Positions 9,442-17,907 of a stretch of DNA of 64,000 nt are shown in pieces; the first letter of the stretch is position 1, and each line of letters begins with the position of its first letter. Source of the DNA: Litorivita sp040371945 (GTDB taxonomy: Bacteria > Pseudomonadota > Alphaproteobacteria > Rhodobacterales > Rhodobacteraceae). The stretch lies in assembly GCF_040371945.1 (NCBI RefSeq), contig NZ_BAABWS010000001.1:1612001-1676000 (forward strand), in the 5' to 3' direction. Both the position numbers and the translations under genes were made by a program. The notes under the pieces were generated by a model. It was not told where the DNA came from and ran no database searches. It saw only the letters and a program-made list of their open reading frames with translations.

Positions 9442-9472
9442 GAAAATGCCGCGCCAAACAGGGCGCGGCATT
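9442..9472 (-). terminator. Terminator after ctpA
   Basis: A perfect 11-bp stem (AATGCCGCGCC pairing with GGCGCGGCATT, 9445-9472) with a short loop. On the minus strand it is followed by TTTTC. It lies 20 bases beyond the ctpA stop and in front of rppH, so rppH is probably expressed partly from its own promoter. Confidence 0.75.
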
Positions 9473-9492
9473 ACGTCGGTATCACGTCGGTG

Positions 9493-10833
9493 CTATTCCT
9501 TGGGGCCCAGCGTCGACAGACCTTTGAGAATATCGATGGCATAGGCCAGTTGGTAATCCTCCTCACGCAGCTTGGCGGCCTCTTCGGCCTTGTTGCGATC
9601 CTCTTCGATCTGGCGGATTTGATCCTCGGTCAGGCTGTCGTTGTTCAAGCTGCCGCGCAGGTCCGCTTCGGAGCGTGTGCGCGGCTTGGTGCCTGCCTCC
9701 TCCTCGGCTTCGGCCTCGGGTTTGCGGCGCGGTTGTTGCACGATGATATCGGGCGAGACGCCCAAGGCTTGGATCGAGCGGCCCGAGGGCGTGTAATAGC
9801 GCGCGGTGGTCAGGCGCATCGCCCCGTCGCCGCGCACCGGCAGAACCGTTTGCACCGAGCCTTTGCCAAAGCTTTTGGTACCCACGACGATGGCGCGGCG
9901 GTGGTCTTGCAAGGCGCCCGCAACGATTTCGGAGGCCGAGGCCGAGCCGCCGTTGATCAACACGACAATCGGTTTGCCATTGATCAAATCGCCCGCTTCG
10001 GCGTTATAGCGGTCGCCGTCTTCGGGGTTGCGCCCGCGGGTCGAGACGATCTCGCCTTTTTCGAGGAAGGCGTCCGAGACCTTGATCGCTTGGGTCAACA
10101 GCCCGCCCGGATTGTTGCGCAGGTCAAGCACCACGCCGTTGATCTTGTCCATCCCGCCTGCGGCTTCGATCTCTTTGGCCAGCCCCTCGGCAAGGTTGGG
10201 ATAGGTTTGATCGTTAAAAGTGGTGACGCGCAACACGGCGGTGCTGCCTTCGAGGCGCGTGCGCACGGCGGTCAGTTTGATCGTGTCGCGGATGATCGAC
10301 ACGTCAAAGGGTTCGCTTTCGCCTTCGCGGGCGATGGTGATGATGATCTCGCTGCCCACGGGGCCGCGCATCAGTTCCACCGCATCATTGAGCGTCAGAC
10401 CGAGCAGGCTTTCGCCATCCACATGGGTGATGAAATCGCCCGATTCGACGCCCGCCGCATCGGCAGGGGTGCCATCAATCGGCGAGACGACTTTGACAAA
10501 GCCTTCCTCTTGCGTGACCTCGATGCCCAGCCCGCCAAATTCGCCGCGCGTTTGCACACGCATGGCTTCGGCGTCTTCGGGCGGCATATAGGAGGAATGC
10601 GGATCAAGCGATGTCAGCATGCCGTTGATCGCCGCCTCGATCAGTTTGGCCTCGTCGACCGGCTCGACATATTGCACGCGGATGCGTTCGAAGATGTCGC
10701 CGAACAGGTCAAGCTGCTCATAGACATTGGTGGTCTTGGCGGCCTCTTGCGCCAGCAAAGGCGCGGCCACCTGTGTGGTCACGATGCCGCCGGCAAGGAT
10801 ACCGCCCGCCGCTGCCATTAGGAATTTCTTCAT
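9493..10833 (-). CDS. ctpA: Carboxyl-terminal processing protease (S41)
   Basis: A 446-residue serine protease of the C-terminal processing family, acting in the periplasm on envelope proteins. The N-terminal ~30 residues are a signal peptide (MKKFLMAAAGGILAGGIVTT). A PDZ domain follows (~90-175, FGGLGIEVTQ ... GDFITHVDGES). The S41 catalytic Ser is in GGSASASEIVAG (~310) and the catalytic Lys in TKSFGKGSVQT (~337). The C-terminal ~80 residues are charged and Glu-rich, with RKPEAEAEEE. It is the last clear member of the minus-strand run rsfS-rlmH-gpmI-envC-like-ctpA, three bases after the EnvC-like gene. CtpA proteases in other bacteria control peptidoglycan hydrolases, which fits the neighbours. 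Confidence 0.95.
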   Translation of the reverse strand: MKKFLMAAAGGILAGGIVTTQVAAPLLAQEAAKTTNVYEQLDLFGDIFERIRVQYVEPVDEAKLIEAAINGMLTSLDPHSSYMPPEDAEAMRVQTRGEFGGLGIEVTQEEGFVKVVSPIDGTPADAAGVESGDFITHVDGESLLGLTLNDAVELMRGPVGSEIIITIAREGESEPFDVSIIRDTIKLTAVRTRLEGSTAVLRVTTFNDQTYPNLAEGLAKEIEAAGGMDKINGVVLDLRNNPGGLLTQAIKVSDAFLEKGEIVSTRGRNPEDGDRYNAEAGDLINGKPIVVLINGGSASASEIVAGALQDHRRAIVVGTKSFGKGSVQTVLPVRGDGAMRLTTARYYTPSGRSIQALGVSPDIIVQQPRRKPEAEAEEEAGTKPRTRSEADLRGSLNNDSLTEDQIRQIEEDRNKAEEAAKLREEDYQLAYAIDILKGLSTLGPKE

Positions 10834-10836
10834 CGC

Positions 10837-12015
10837 CTAGTCATCCTTATCCGTTTTGAACCACAGCTCCGGATCCACCGGCGTGTTGTCCTGCCTGATT
10901 TCTATATAGAGCGTTTCCGAGCGCCTGTTTCCAGAGCCAATGCCGATGCCCGCCGCCGTTTCTTGCAATATATCACCCGAAAGCGCGTCCTCGCCCGCCA
11001 TTAGACCCACGGGCGCGCCCGTGGGCAAGACCTCTCCGGCTGAACCGTAAACCACGTCAAGCCCCGCGAGAACCAGCAATAGCCCTGTTTGCGGCTCAAG
11101 GATCATCACGTTTCCGTAGTCCAGAAGCGGGCCGCGATAGCGGATGGTCGCCGAAACCGGCGTGTTGACCAAGGCGCGCGGGCGGGTGGCGACAATCAAA
11201 CCGGGGCGTTTGACCCCTGCGGCATCGGCCTCTCCGGCGCGGCGCAAAATCTGTCCCTGCACCGGAAGCGGCAATGTGCCCTTGCGGTGGCTGATGTCGG
11301 GCAGCGGCGCGCCGCTTTGCTCGCCGGTGATATCGGACAGCCCGCTGGCAAATCCTTCGAGCGTTTCGGTCGAGGCGATGAGGATCGCAGTGCGCACCGG
11401 ATCGGTGGTGAAGCGGCGCGGCAAATCGGTGCGGTCCGCGACGGCTGCGCTCAGCGCGCTGCGCGCCTCCTGCGCCCCGACCAGCCCCTTTTGCAAGGTC
11501 TCGGTGGCCGATTTTTGCAACAGGCGCAGGGTGCGCACCTCCTCAAGCTGGGCGCGCAGGGCGGCCGCCTCGCCGTTCAAACCCGGAGTAATATCGGCCA
11601 AAACCATCCCCGCACGCGCCGTGCCCACCGGCCCGTCCGGATGCAAAAGCGAGGCGGGCGCAGGGGCGGCGCCGATGGATTGCAGCACCCCCAACAGGCG
11701 GCTGATCTCGCCCTCGCGGGCCTTGAGCTCGTTGCTGATGCGTTGCTCCCTCACCGTGGCGCGGCGCAGCCCGTCGCGCATCGCCTCCAGCCCGTCCTCA
11801 TAGGCATGGACCGTCTCGCTGAGCGCTTTGACGCGGTCGCGGGCGCTTTTGGCGGCGTCCAGCTGGCGCGCGGCGGCGTCCAGACGCTGCGCCGCATCGC
11901 GCGCCGCCACTCTCGCATCCGGTCGCGCATCCTCGCGCGGTTCAGGGCGCGCGCCCTCCTGCGCGTGCACCATCCCTGCCGTCATCATCACGAGAAGGCA
12001 GGCGATGCGGATCAT
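10837..12015 (-). CDS. EnvC-like murein hydrolase activator
   Basis: A 392-residue periplasmic protein: signal peptide (MIRIACLLVMMTAGMVHAQ), long Ala/Arg-rich coiled coil (~35-240) and a C-terminal LytM-type domain (~260-385). The LytM domain lacks the zinc ligands of M23 peptidases: the segment normally ending in an HxH pair reads YGNVMILEP...LLVLAGLDVVYG, with no His. That is the EnvC situation, where the domain activates amidases instead of cutting peptidoglycan. Its start overlaps the gpmI stop in ATGA, and ctpA follows after three bases, so the three genes are translationally linked. The gpmI-envC-ctpA order is widespread in proteobacteria. Confidence 0.88.
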   Translation of the reverse strand: MIRIACLLVMMTAGMVHAQEGARPEPREDARPDARVAARDAAQRLDAAARQLDAAKSARDRVKALSETVHAYEDGLEAMRDGLRRATVREQRISNELKAREGEISRLLGVLQSIGAAPAPASLLHPDGPVGTARAGMVLADITPGLNGEAAALRAQLEEVRTLRLLQKSATETLQKGLVGAQEARSALSAAVADRTDLPRRFTTDPVRTAILIASTETLEGFASGLSDITGEQSGAPLPDISHRKGTLPLPVQGQILRRAGEADAAGVKRPGLIVATRPRALVNTPVSATIRYRGPLLDYGNVMILEPQTGLLLVLAGLDVVYGSAGEVLPTGAPVGLMAGEDALSGDILQETAAGIGIGSGNRRSETLYIEIRQDNTPVDPELWFKTDKDD

Positions 12016-13529
12016 TTCAGCAAGCTCTCGCCGGTCATCTCGGCAGGCTGCTCCAGCCCCATCAGCGCCAGAAGCGTCGGCGCCAGATCGGCCAGCCGCC
12101 CGTTCTTCAACCCCGCCCCCGCAGGGCCGCCGACCAAAATGGCGGGCACCGGATTGATCGTATGGGCCGTATGCGGCCCGCCGGTTTCGGGATCGACCAT
12201 CATTTCACAATTGCCGTGATCGGCGGTGACGATCATCGCGCCGCCCTTGGCCTCCAAAGCCTCCAGAACGCGGCCAAGCCCCGCATCCACCGCCTCGCAG
12301 GCCTTCATCGCCGCGCCCAGATCGCCGGTATGGCCGACCATATCGGGATTGGCATAGTTGCACACGATCAGATCGAACCCGTCGTTGATCGCCCCGACAA
12401 AGGCATCGGTCACCTCGGCGGCGGACATTTCGGGTTGCAGATCATAGGTCGCGACCTTGGGCGAGGGCGCCATGTAGCGCTGCTCGCCCTCTTCGGGCTC
12501 TTCCTTGCCGCCGTTGAGGAAAAACGTCACATGCGGATATTTCTCGGTTTCGGCCACGCGGAACTGGCGCAATCCCTGTTTGGCGACCCAAGCGCCCAGC
12601 GTATTGACGATCTCGCGCGAGGGGAAAACCGCGCTCATATAGGTGTTGTGATCGTCCGAATATTCGACCATCCCGAGCAGCCCCGCCCAATCGGGCCGCG
12701 CGCCCGTCGCGAAGCCGTCAAAATCCGGCTGGCCAATCGCGGCCAGAATTTCGCGGGCGCGGTCGGCGCGGAAATTGAGGCAAAACACCCCGTCGCCATC
12801 GCGCGCACCGGCATAATCACCGATCACTGTGGCGGGGATGAACTCGTCGGTCTGGCCCGCGCCGTAAGCCGTCTCGATGGCCTGCGCGGCGCTTGCGGCC
12901 TTGGCCCCTTCGCCCTTGACCATCGCATCATAGGCGGTGCTGACCCGCTCCCAACGGTTGTCGCGGTCCATCGCATAATAGCGCCCCGTGACGGTGGCAA
13001 TCGACGCCCCCTCGGGCAACGCGGCCTGCAGTTCGGCCATATAGCCCGCCGCCGATTTGGGCGCCACGTCGCGCCCGTCGGTCATTGCATGCAGCGCCAC
13101 AGGCACGCCCGCCGCGCAGATCGCTTTGACCGCCGCGATGATATGCACCAGATGCCCGTGCACCCCGCCGTCCGAGACAAGCCCCATCACATGCGCCGTG
13201 CCGCCCGTCGCCTTGAGCGCCTCGATAAAGCCGACAAGGTTTTCGGCGCGGGCAAAGCTGCCCTCCTCGATGGCCAGATCGATTTGCCCCAGATCCATCG
13301 CCACCACACGGCCCGCACCGATATTGGTATGGCCCACCTCGGAATTGCCCATTTGCCCGCGCGGCAGGCCGACATCGGGGCCATGGGTGATCAACTGGCT
13401 GCTCGGGCAGTCGCGCAAGATGCGGTCGAAATTCGGCGTATCGGCCAAGGCGGGGGCATTGGCACCCGTTTCGTCGCGCGCACCCCAACCGTCGAGGATA
13501 CATAGAACAACAGGTTTGGGATGGCTCAT
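12012..13529 (-). CDS. gpmI: 2,3-bisphosphoglycerate-independent phosphoglycerate mutase
   Basis: A 505-residue enzyme of the alkaline-phosphatase superfamily that interconverts 3- and 2-phosphoglycerate in glycolysis and gluconeogenesis, with two Mn ions. The first metal site and nucleophile are clear: LDGWGARDE near the N-terminus and MGNSEVGHTNIGAGR carrying the phosphorylated Ser (~62). Later blocks are SDGGVHGH, DGRDVAP, the Asp/His metal motifs NYANPDMVGHTG (~400) and TADHGNCEMM (~445). Length is normal. It is followed by the EnvC-like gene with a 4-base overlap. Confidence 0.96.
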   Translation of the reverse strand: MSHPKPVVLCILDGWGARDETGANAPALADTPNFDRILRDCPSSQLITHGPDVGLPRGQMGNSEVGHTNIGAGRVVAMDLGQIDLAIEEGSFARAENLVGFIEALKATGGTAHVMGLVSDGGVHGHLVHIIAAVKAICAAGVPVALHAMTDGRDVAPKSAAGYMAELQAALPEGASIATVTGRYYAMDRDNRWERVSTAYDAMVKGEGAKAASAAQAIETAYGAGQTDEFIPATVIGDYAGARDGDGVFCLNFRADRAREILAAIGQPDFDGFATGARPDWAGLLGMVEYSDDHNTYMSAVFPSREIVNTLGAWVAKQGLRQFRVAETEKYPHVTFFLNGGKEEPEEGEQRYMAPSPKVATYDLQPEMSAAEVTDAFVGAINDGFDLIVCNYANPDMVGHTGDLGAAMKACEAVDAGLGRVLEALEAKGGAMIVTADHGNCEMMVDPETGGPHTAHTINPVPAILVGGPAGAGLKNGRLADLAPTLLALMGLEQPAEMTGESLLK

Positions 13530-13661
13530 GGGGATGCTCCGCAGGCTCGGATGAGGTTCGAGGCGGTTTTAGCCGCTTCGCGCGCGGTTTTGAACCGCTT
13601 TCGCGCGCGCATCATCGCCGCGCCCCGACACGCGCCTCGACACGGGCCGAAAATCCGCCGT

Positions 13662-14132
13662 TCAGAGCCGGTGATACGGCCCGCCCGCAAGGATCGAGGC
13701 GGCGCGATAGATCTGTTCGGACAGCATCACGCGCACCATCATATGCGGCCAGACCATTTTGCCAAAAGACAGCGAAAAATCCGCCTCGGCCCGGAGCGCG
13801 GGATCAATCCCGTCCGCCCCGCCGATGATAAAGGCCAGATCGGAGCGCCCCGCATCGCGCCACGCGGCGATTTTATCCGCAAAATCGGGCGAGCTCATGA
13901 GCTTGCCGCGCTCGTCCAGCGCACAGATCACCGCCCCTTTGGGCAAGGCACGGCGCAGCAAATCGGCCTCTGCCGCCATGCCGCCGCCTTTCTTGTCCTC
14001 GACCTCATGCACCGTCGCGGGGCCAAGGCCCAAAGCCCGCCCCGTGCGATCAAACCGTGTCCGATAATCGTCAAGAAGATCGCGCTCGGGGCCGGTCCGC
14101 AGACGGCCCACCGCGCAGATATGCAGCTTCAT
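13662..14132 (-). CDS. rlmH: 23S rRNA (pseudouridine1915-N3)-methyltransferase
   Basis: A 156-residue SPOUT-fold methyltransferase that methylates pseudouridine 1915 in helix 69 of 23S rRNA, using SAM, on 70S ribosomes. MKLHICAVGRL opens the protein, ALDERGKLMSS and FIIGGADGID form the knot and SAM site, and the C-terminal EQIYRAASILAGGPYHR is the family signature. Length is typical. The ATG at 14132 abuts the rsfS stop (TAAATG), so translation is probably coupled; the rsfS-rlmH pair is conserved across bacteria. Confidence 0.96.
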   Translation of the reverse strand: MKLHICAVGRLRTGPERDLLDDYRTRFDRTGRALGLGPATVHEVEDKKGGGMAAEADLLRRALPKGAVICALDERGKLMSSPDFADKIAAWRDAGRSDLAFIIGGADGIDPALRAEADFSLSFGKMVWPHMMVRVMLSEQIYRAASILAGGPYHRL

Positions 14133-14498
14133 TTACGCGCCGGCAGGCGCCGCCGCACCGCTGGGCAGCCACATCTTTTCAAGCTGGTAGAATTCGCGCA
14201 CTTCGGGGCGGAAGACATGCACGATGATATCGCCCGTATCGACCAGCACCCAATCGCCGGTGTCCTTGCCCTCGACCTTGCTCAGACGGCCGAAATCGGC
14301 CTTCAGCCGCTCGACCAGCTTTTCGGCAATCGAGGCCACCTGCCGCGAGGAACGCCCCGAGCAGATCACCATATAATCGCCAATGGCCGTCAGCCCGCGC
14401 AGGTCGATCTGCACGACATCTTCGGCTTTGTCTTCATCGAGCGAGGAGAGAATACGCGCCAGCAACTCTTCGCTGGTGACGTCTTGGGGTGCGCTCAT
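14133..14498 (-). CDS. rsfS: Ribosome silencing factor
   Basis: A 121-residue RsfS/Iojap protein. It binds uL14 on the 50S subunit and blocks joining with 30S when nutrients are scarce. I chose the ATG at 14498 (MSAPQDVTSEELL), with GGAG eight bases upstream; a GTG at 14507 sits too close to that site. The conserved core is DLRGLTAIGDYMVICSGRSSRQVASIAE (in part), DWVLVDTGDIIVHVF and the C-terminal FYQLEKMW. First gene of the minus-strand run that continues with rlmH. Confidence 0.95.
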   Translation of the reverse strand: MSAPQDVTSEELLARILSSLDEDKAEDVVQIDLRGLTAIGDYMVICSGRSSRQVASIAEKLVERLKADFGRLSKVEGKDTGDWVLVDTGDIIVHVFRPEVREFYQLEKMWLPSGAAAPAGA

Positions 14499-14937
14499 GG
14501 GCGGCACTCCGGAACCCGCAGCAGGGGCTGCGTTAACGTGAAGAGACAGGACATCGTCCTCCTTATCAATGCGCCGTCAGGGCCCCGAACGCTGGGCTAT
14601 CGGGTTCAAAATAGCATCGGGGGCGCGAAATCTCAATGCACGACAAAGAGAATCTCGGAATTGAAAACCTGTGCACATTATTTGGCGTCGCGCCGTGCCG
14701 GAACATCGCAAAGCGCAAGGGCACAGGTCCGCCGCCGGAATGGTGGAATTAATTTTCGTTAACAGTCAGAGGCTTATAACCCCCAAGCGCGAAACGCGGC
14801 GTCGAAGCAGCCAATAAGTTGCGAGAAAATGGTGCATTGACGAGAAAATTTGATCATAGTGACGGTGCAGCGAGCATACCACCCGCGCAAGCGGTGCGAC
14901 CTGCATACACTGAAACCAACCAGAAAGGAGGATGGCG
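14499..14937. other. Intergenic region between rsfS and the small membrane protein
   Basis: About 440 bases without a convincing gene. It should hold the rsfS promoter (minus) and the promoter of the small ORF (plus). Visible elements are an 8-base direct repeat GAGAAAAT at about 14822 and 14841, and TTAA-N6-TTAA around 14746-14759, which is one base short of a CtrA box. No terminator or structured RNA was recognised. Confidence 0.4.
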
Positions 14938-15057
14938 ATGATACGCTTTATCCGACTTTTCGTGTTCCACTTGGTCGTGGTGATCTGCGCTGATGCAGTG
15001 CTGATGATCTACGACCACAAAGTGGAACCCGAAAGTGAACTCGCGCAAGAGGGTTAG
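14938..15057 (+). CDS. Small single-pass membrane protein, 39 residues
   Basis: The sequence starts MIRFIRLFVFHLVVVIC and ends in a charged tail (YDHKVEPESELAQEG). AAAGGAGG is placed seven bases before the ATG at 14938, one of the strongest ribosome binding sites in the window; an ATG at 14932 is too close to it. Residues ~5-24 form one hydrophobic helix with a basic N-terminus. A hairpin terminator follows 20 bases after the stop, so this looks like a complete single-gene unit. I do not recognise the family, and it would be missed by length cut-offs. Confidence 0.6.
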   Translation: MIRFIRLFVFHLVVVICADAVLMIYDHKVEPESELAQEG

Positions 15058-15076
15058 CGGGCGACCGTAAACCTGG

Positions 15077-15112
15077 GGGTCCCGGTGTCGTTCGCACTCG
15101 GGGCCCTTACCG
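15077..15112 (+). terminator. Terminator of the small membrane protein gene
   Basis: GGGTCCCGGTG (15077-15087) pairs with CACTCGGGGCCC (15095-15106) with one wobble and one bulge, around a 7-base loop. The 3' side continues TTACCGTTTT. The T tract is interrupted, so termination may be partial. Confidence 0.55.
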
Positions 15113-15177
15113 TTTTGGATCCCTTGCCGTGTTGGACAAACGGCGTTTCATCGACTGACAAAATAAACGACAAAATG

Positions 15178-15216
15178 AAAAGGCTCCAGAAGCGCTACCA
15201 CAGCACTACTGGAGCC
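15178..15216 (-). terminator. Strong minus-strand terminator in an AT-rich gap
   Basis: Read on the minus strand, GGCTCCAG-T-AGTGCT pairs with AGCGCT-T-CTGGAGCC around a 5-base loop (GTGGT): 14 pairs with one T.T mismatch. It is followed at once by TTTTCATTTTG. It lies ~335 bases beyond the mscS stop, so it ends either a long mscS 3' UTR or a separate small RNA encoded in 15217-15550. Confidence 0.65.
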
Positions 15217-15550
15217 ATAATCAAATGCGTCGGCCAGGGGTCACTGGCGATTCAAACCCAGAATATCAACTTGAGAGTTAGAACCTGACTCACTGATTTC
15301 TCTTCACTGAAACGAAACCAAAAAGGCATCGCAAGCCTCATTTATGCTCCTGCGAGCGGAGAACTTCAACGGTATCCTGCTTCCGGTTACCATTCGGCTA
15401 ACGATGATATACCTTATATTGTTCGAATACTAACTCACCCTACCAAATATCGTGCGTGGTGCAACATATAGCATCGAACATTTTGTTCACATATCGTTAA
15501 GCGATTCAAAAGACTCGGAAAAAGTCTCGCCGGTTTTGCGGTTTATCCCC
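15217..15550. other. AT-rich intergenic stretch, possible small-RNA locus
   Basis: About 330 bases with clearly lower GC than the surroundings, no reading frame with codon support, and a strong minus-strand terminator at its lower end. A small hairpin GCCAG/CTGGC with a 6-base loop lies at 15233-15248. On the minus strand a weak hairpin AGACT...AGTCT followed by TTTTG lies just after mscS (near 15511-15530). The base composition suggests foreign or non-coding RNA sequence; nothing else is recognisable. Confidence 0.35.
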
Positions 15551-16882
15551 TCACTTATCCACAATCATACCCGAATCATCGCCCAGCATCCGCACCTCGC
15601 GCTGCGGGAAGGGGATCGAGATGCCGTGCTCTTGGAACGCGTCCCACAGCGCCAGATAGACATTGCCGCGAATATTGGTCAGCCCGCCCGTGGGGTCACG
15701 GATCCAGAACCGCAAGATATAATCCACCGAACTGTCGCCAAAGCCGACGATATGACAGACCGAGGGTTTGGTCTTGAGCACACGGTCCACCCCCTGCGCG
15801 GCCTCGATGGCGATTTTGCGCACCAGATGCGGATCGTCGCCGTAAGCCGTGCCAAAGAAGATATCGAGCCGCACGAAATCATCGGAATGGGACCAGTTGA
15901 CCACCTGTCCGGTGATCAGATCCTCGTTGGGGATGAGGTATTCCTTGCCGTCGCGCGTGACCACCGAGACATAGCGCGCGCCCAACGAGTTGATCCAGCC
16001 AAAGGTCTCGCCTAGCGAAATCACATCGCCCGGTTTGATGGATTTATCCAACAAGATGATGATCCCCGACACGAGGTTCGACACCACCTTTTGCAAGCCA
16101 AAGCCAAGCCCGACACCGATCGCACCGGACAAGACCGCAAGCCCCGTCAAATCCACGCCCACGGTGCGCAGCCCGATAAACACCGCCGCGCCATAGAGCA
16201 GAACCTGCAGGAATTTGATCACCAGCACCTGCATCGAGGGGCTGATATCCTCGTTGCGGCGGATTTGCGTGGCGCTGTTGACCGACACGAACCGCGCCAC
16301 GGCAAAGAGCGCGCCAAGGATCGCGGCGGCCTGCACCAAGAGCCACAGCGACAGGCGCATCTCGCCCAGATGCACCGAGGCGCTGTCGAGCACGGCTTGG
16401 GTCTGGTCGGTCAGCCCGAGGATCGACAGAGTGACCCAGATCCACCCCGCATAGCGCACCACAGAGCGCAGCAGCTTGTTCGAGATCAGCCGCGTGAGAA
16501 CCGCAATCACCAGATAGGCAAAGGCCAGTTGCGCGATGATCGCCAGCAGATAGGAGCGGCTGGGCCATGTTGCGGCGCGCATCATCCACACAATCGGCCA
16601 GATCACCCCGACAAACAGGATCAGCCCCAGCCGCCGGTGCAGCACCACAAACAGCCGCATGCGCCATTTCGGCCAACCCTCGCGCGTGCGCATCCAGTCT
16701 TGCAAACGCGGCCCGATCACCCGCGCCGCCAGCCACGCCAGCGCAAAAACGCCCAGCGCAATCGCGATCTGATAGGCATTCCACGGGCGCAGCATGTTGT
16801 TGGCAAACGTAATCGCGCGCTCCCATAGGGTCAGCGCCGCCTCATGGGTCGCCGCCCCAATCAAAAACGGATGGAAGGTCAT
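15551..16882 (-). CDS. MscS-family mechanosensitive ion channel
   Basis: A 443-residue inner-membrane protein. The first ~240 residues hold about five hydrophobic segments (e.g. IALGVFALAWLAARVIG, VGVIWPIVWMMRAA). The MscS core follows, with the pore-lining TM3 rich in Gly/Ala (LTGLAVLSGAIGVGLGFGLQ) and then KVVSNLVSGIIILLDKSIKPGD, the MscS beta-domain signature. The C-terminal cytoplasmic domain contains YLIPNEDLITGQVVNWSHSD. Such channels release solutes on hypo-osmotic shock. The start is uncertain: ATG at 16882 (MTFHPFLIG) or ATG at 16912 (MRKSKGRAAQ); neither has a good ribosome binding site. Confidence 0.88.
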   Translation of the reverse strand: MTFHPFLIGAATHEAALTLWERAITFANNMLRPWNAYQIAIALGVFALAWLAARVIGPRLQDWMRTREGWPKWRMRLFVVLHRRLGLILFVGVIWPIVWMMRAATWPSRSYLLAIIAQLAFAYLVIAVLTRLISNKLLRSVVRYAGWIWVTLSILGLTDQTQAVLDSASVHLGEMRLSLWLLVQAAAILGALFAVARFVSVNSATQIRRNEDISPSMQVLVIKFLQVLLYGAAVFIGLRTVGVDLTGLAVLSGAIGVGLGFGLQKVVSNLVSGIIILLDKSIKPGDVISLGETFGWINSLGARYVSVVTRDGKEYLIPNEDLITGQVVNWSHSDDFVRLDIFFGTAYGDDPHLVRKIAIEAAQGVDRVLKTKPSVCHIVGFGDSSVDYILRFWIRDPTGGLTNIRGNVYLALWDAFQEHGISIPFPQREVRMLGDDSGMIVDK

Positions 16883-17099
16883 CTGTGCCGCTCTGCCTTT
16901 GCTTTTGCGCATTCTGTCGCGTTTGGATGATTAACGCATGGATCGGCCGGAAAAAGCAAATCCTCTCATCACGCACCGCCCGTCACATATCGCGCGTCAC
17001 ACACCGCCCGCCTCACAGCGCCGTCATGCAGCGCCCCAGACGGCCCGCGATTGTTGCGCAGATCAGAACGCAGAGTTCCCGCAAAGCCGCGAAAAATGG
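16883..17099. other. Upstream region of mscS
   Basis: No gene is seen. The stretch is rich in short CGCGC/CACACCGCCC-like repeats and contains no strong promoter that I can assign. The CtrA box at its right edge is listed separately. Confidence 0.3.
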
Positions 17100-17114
17100 T
17101 TAATGATGGCTTAA
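17100..17114. promoter_or_regulatory. CtrA-type box upstream of the VPLPA-CTERM gene
   Basis: TTAA-TGATGGC-TTAA is a full match to TTAA-N7-TTAA, and the flanks extend it to a palindrome GGTTAA...TTAACC. It lies 143 bases before the VPLPA-CTERM start. Between them is a second palindrome, GACCC-N6-GGGTC, at 17174-17189. This is the second perfect CtrA box in the window in front of a predicted cell-surface protein. Confidence 0.6.
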
Positions 17115-17256
17115 CCGCTACAATCTTGCCTCATTTTCGCCGCGATTGCAGGGCATTCCTCTAGGTTAACATTGACCCAATTCGGGGTCCTATGCGACCG
17201 AGAGGTTAAATATATTGGGGGCTGCTCCCCGAAGGCATAACCGTAACGAGGACACT

Positions 17257-17883
17257 ATGAAGGTATTGAAGAAAACCGCTGCCCTGACCTGCGCCTTGGC
17301 GCTGGGCCTTGGCGCATTCACCGCCACCGGCGCACAGGCCATCACCGCCGTCAGCACCGGCGTCGAGCAAGGCGAGCTTTATGTTTCGGCGCGCGGCTCG
17401 CAGGACATGCATTTCATCACCTTCGATTGGACATCCGCGCCGGTTTCGGGCTGGGTCGAATTTACCATCGAAGGCACTGGCGCGCTCGAATTTGACGCCT
17501 TTGACGTCTATGACGGCGTGCTCAGCGACGTGACCGGCATCACGCTGGATTATATCTCGGGCGGCGTCACCACCCGTTTGAGCAACGACACCTCCTTTTG
17601 CTCCGCCGCTGCGGCCCCTGTGGGCGGCAATTGCAACCTGATCGCGCAAGAGGGCGCATCGGGCGGCCACACCGGCTCGGCCAGCACTCCGGTCTCCATG
17701 GTCTTTACCGATCTGGTCGCGGGCGATTACCGCTTCGGCATCTATGACAGCAGCTCGCCGAGCAACGCCATCGCGGGCTTTATCCTTTATGACAATCTGG
17801 GCACTGTGCCCCTGCCTGCGGGCGGCTTGCTGTTGCTCAGCGGCTTGGGCCTGATCGGGGCCGCGCGTCGCCGCAAATCCTGA
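17257..17883 (+). CDS. VPLPA-CTERM sorting domain protein
   Basis: A 208-residue exported protein. The ATG at 17257 (MKVLKKTAALTCALALGLGAF) has GAGG five bases upstream and opens a signal peptide ending near GAQA. The middle ~150 residues are a beta-rich, Asp/Ser/Thr-rich domain with no recognised family. The C-terminus is the VPLPA-CTERM signal: VPLPAGG, a hydrophobic helix (LLLLSGLGLIGA) and a basic end (ARRRKS). Such tails are cleaved and modified by an exosortase-type enzyme in Rhodobacteraceae, often linked to exopolysaccharide. No exosortase gene lies in this window. A CtrA box is upstream and a clear terminator downstream, so it is a single-gene unit. Confidence 0.88.
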   Translation: MKVLKKTAALTCALALGLGAFTATGAQAITAVSTGVEQGELYVSARGSQDMHFITFDWTSAPVSGWVEFTIEGTGALEFDAFDVYDGVLSDVTGITLDYISGGVTTRLSNDTSFCSAAAAPVGGNCNLIAQEGASGGHTGSASTPVSMVFTDLVAGDYRFGIYDSSSPSNAIAGFILYDNLGTVPLPAGGLLLLSGLGLIGAARRRKS

Positions 17884-17907
17884 GCGCCGCATAGATCAAA
17901 ATCACCA

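Noticed and set aside
10837..12015. Active M23 endopeptidase
   Set aside because: The LytM domain lacks the zinc-binding His residues, so the EnvC-like activator reading is better.
14746..14759. TTAA-N6-TTAA in the rsfS upstream region as a third CtrA box
   Set aside because: The spacer is six bases, not seven, so it does not fit the CtrA consensus.
15217..15300. tRNA- or tmRNA-like fragment (a GATTCAAACCC stretch) as an integration scar
   Set aside because: No matching cloverleaf arms or CCA end could be built around it, and no integrase is present.
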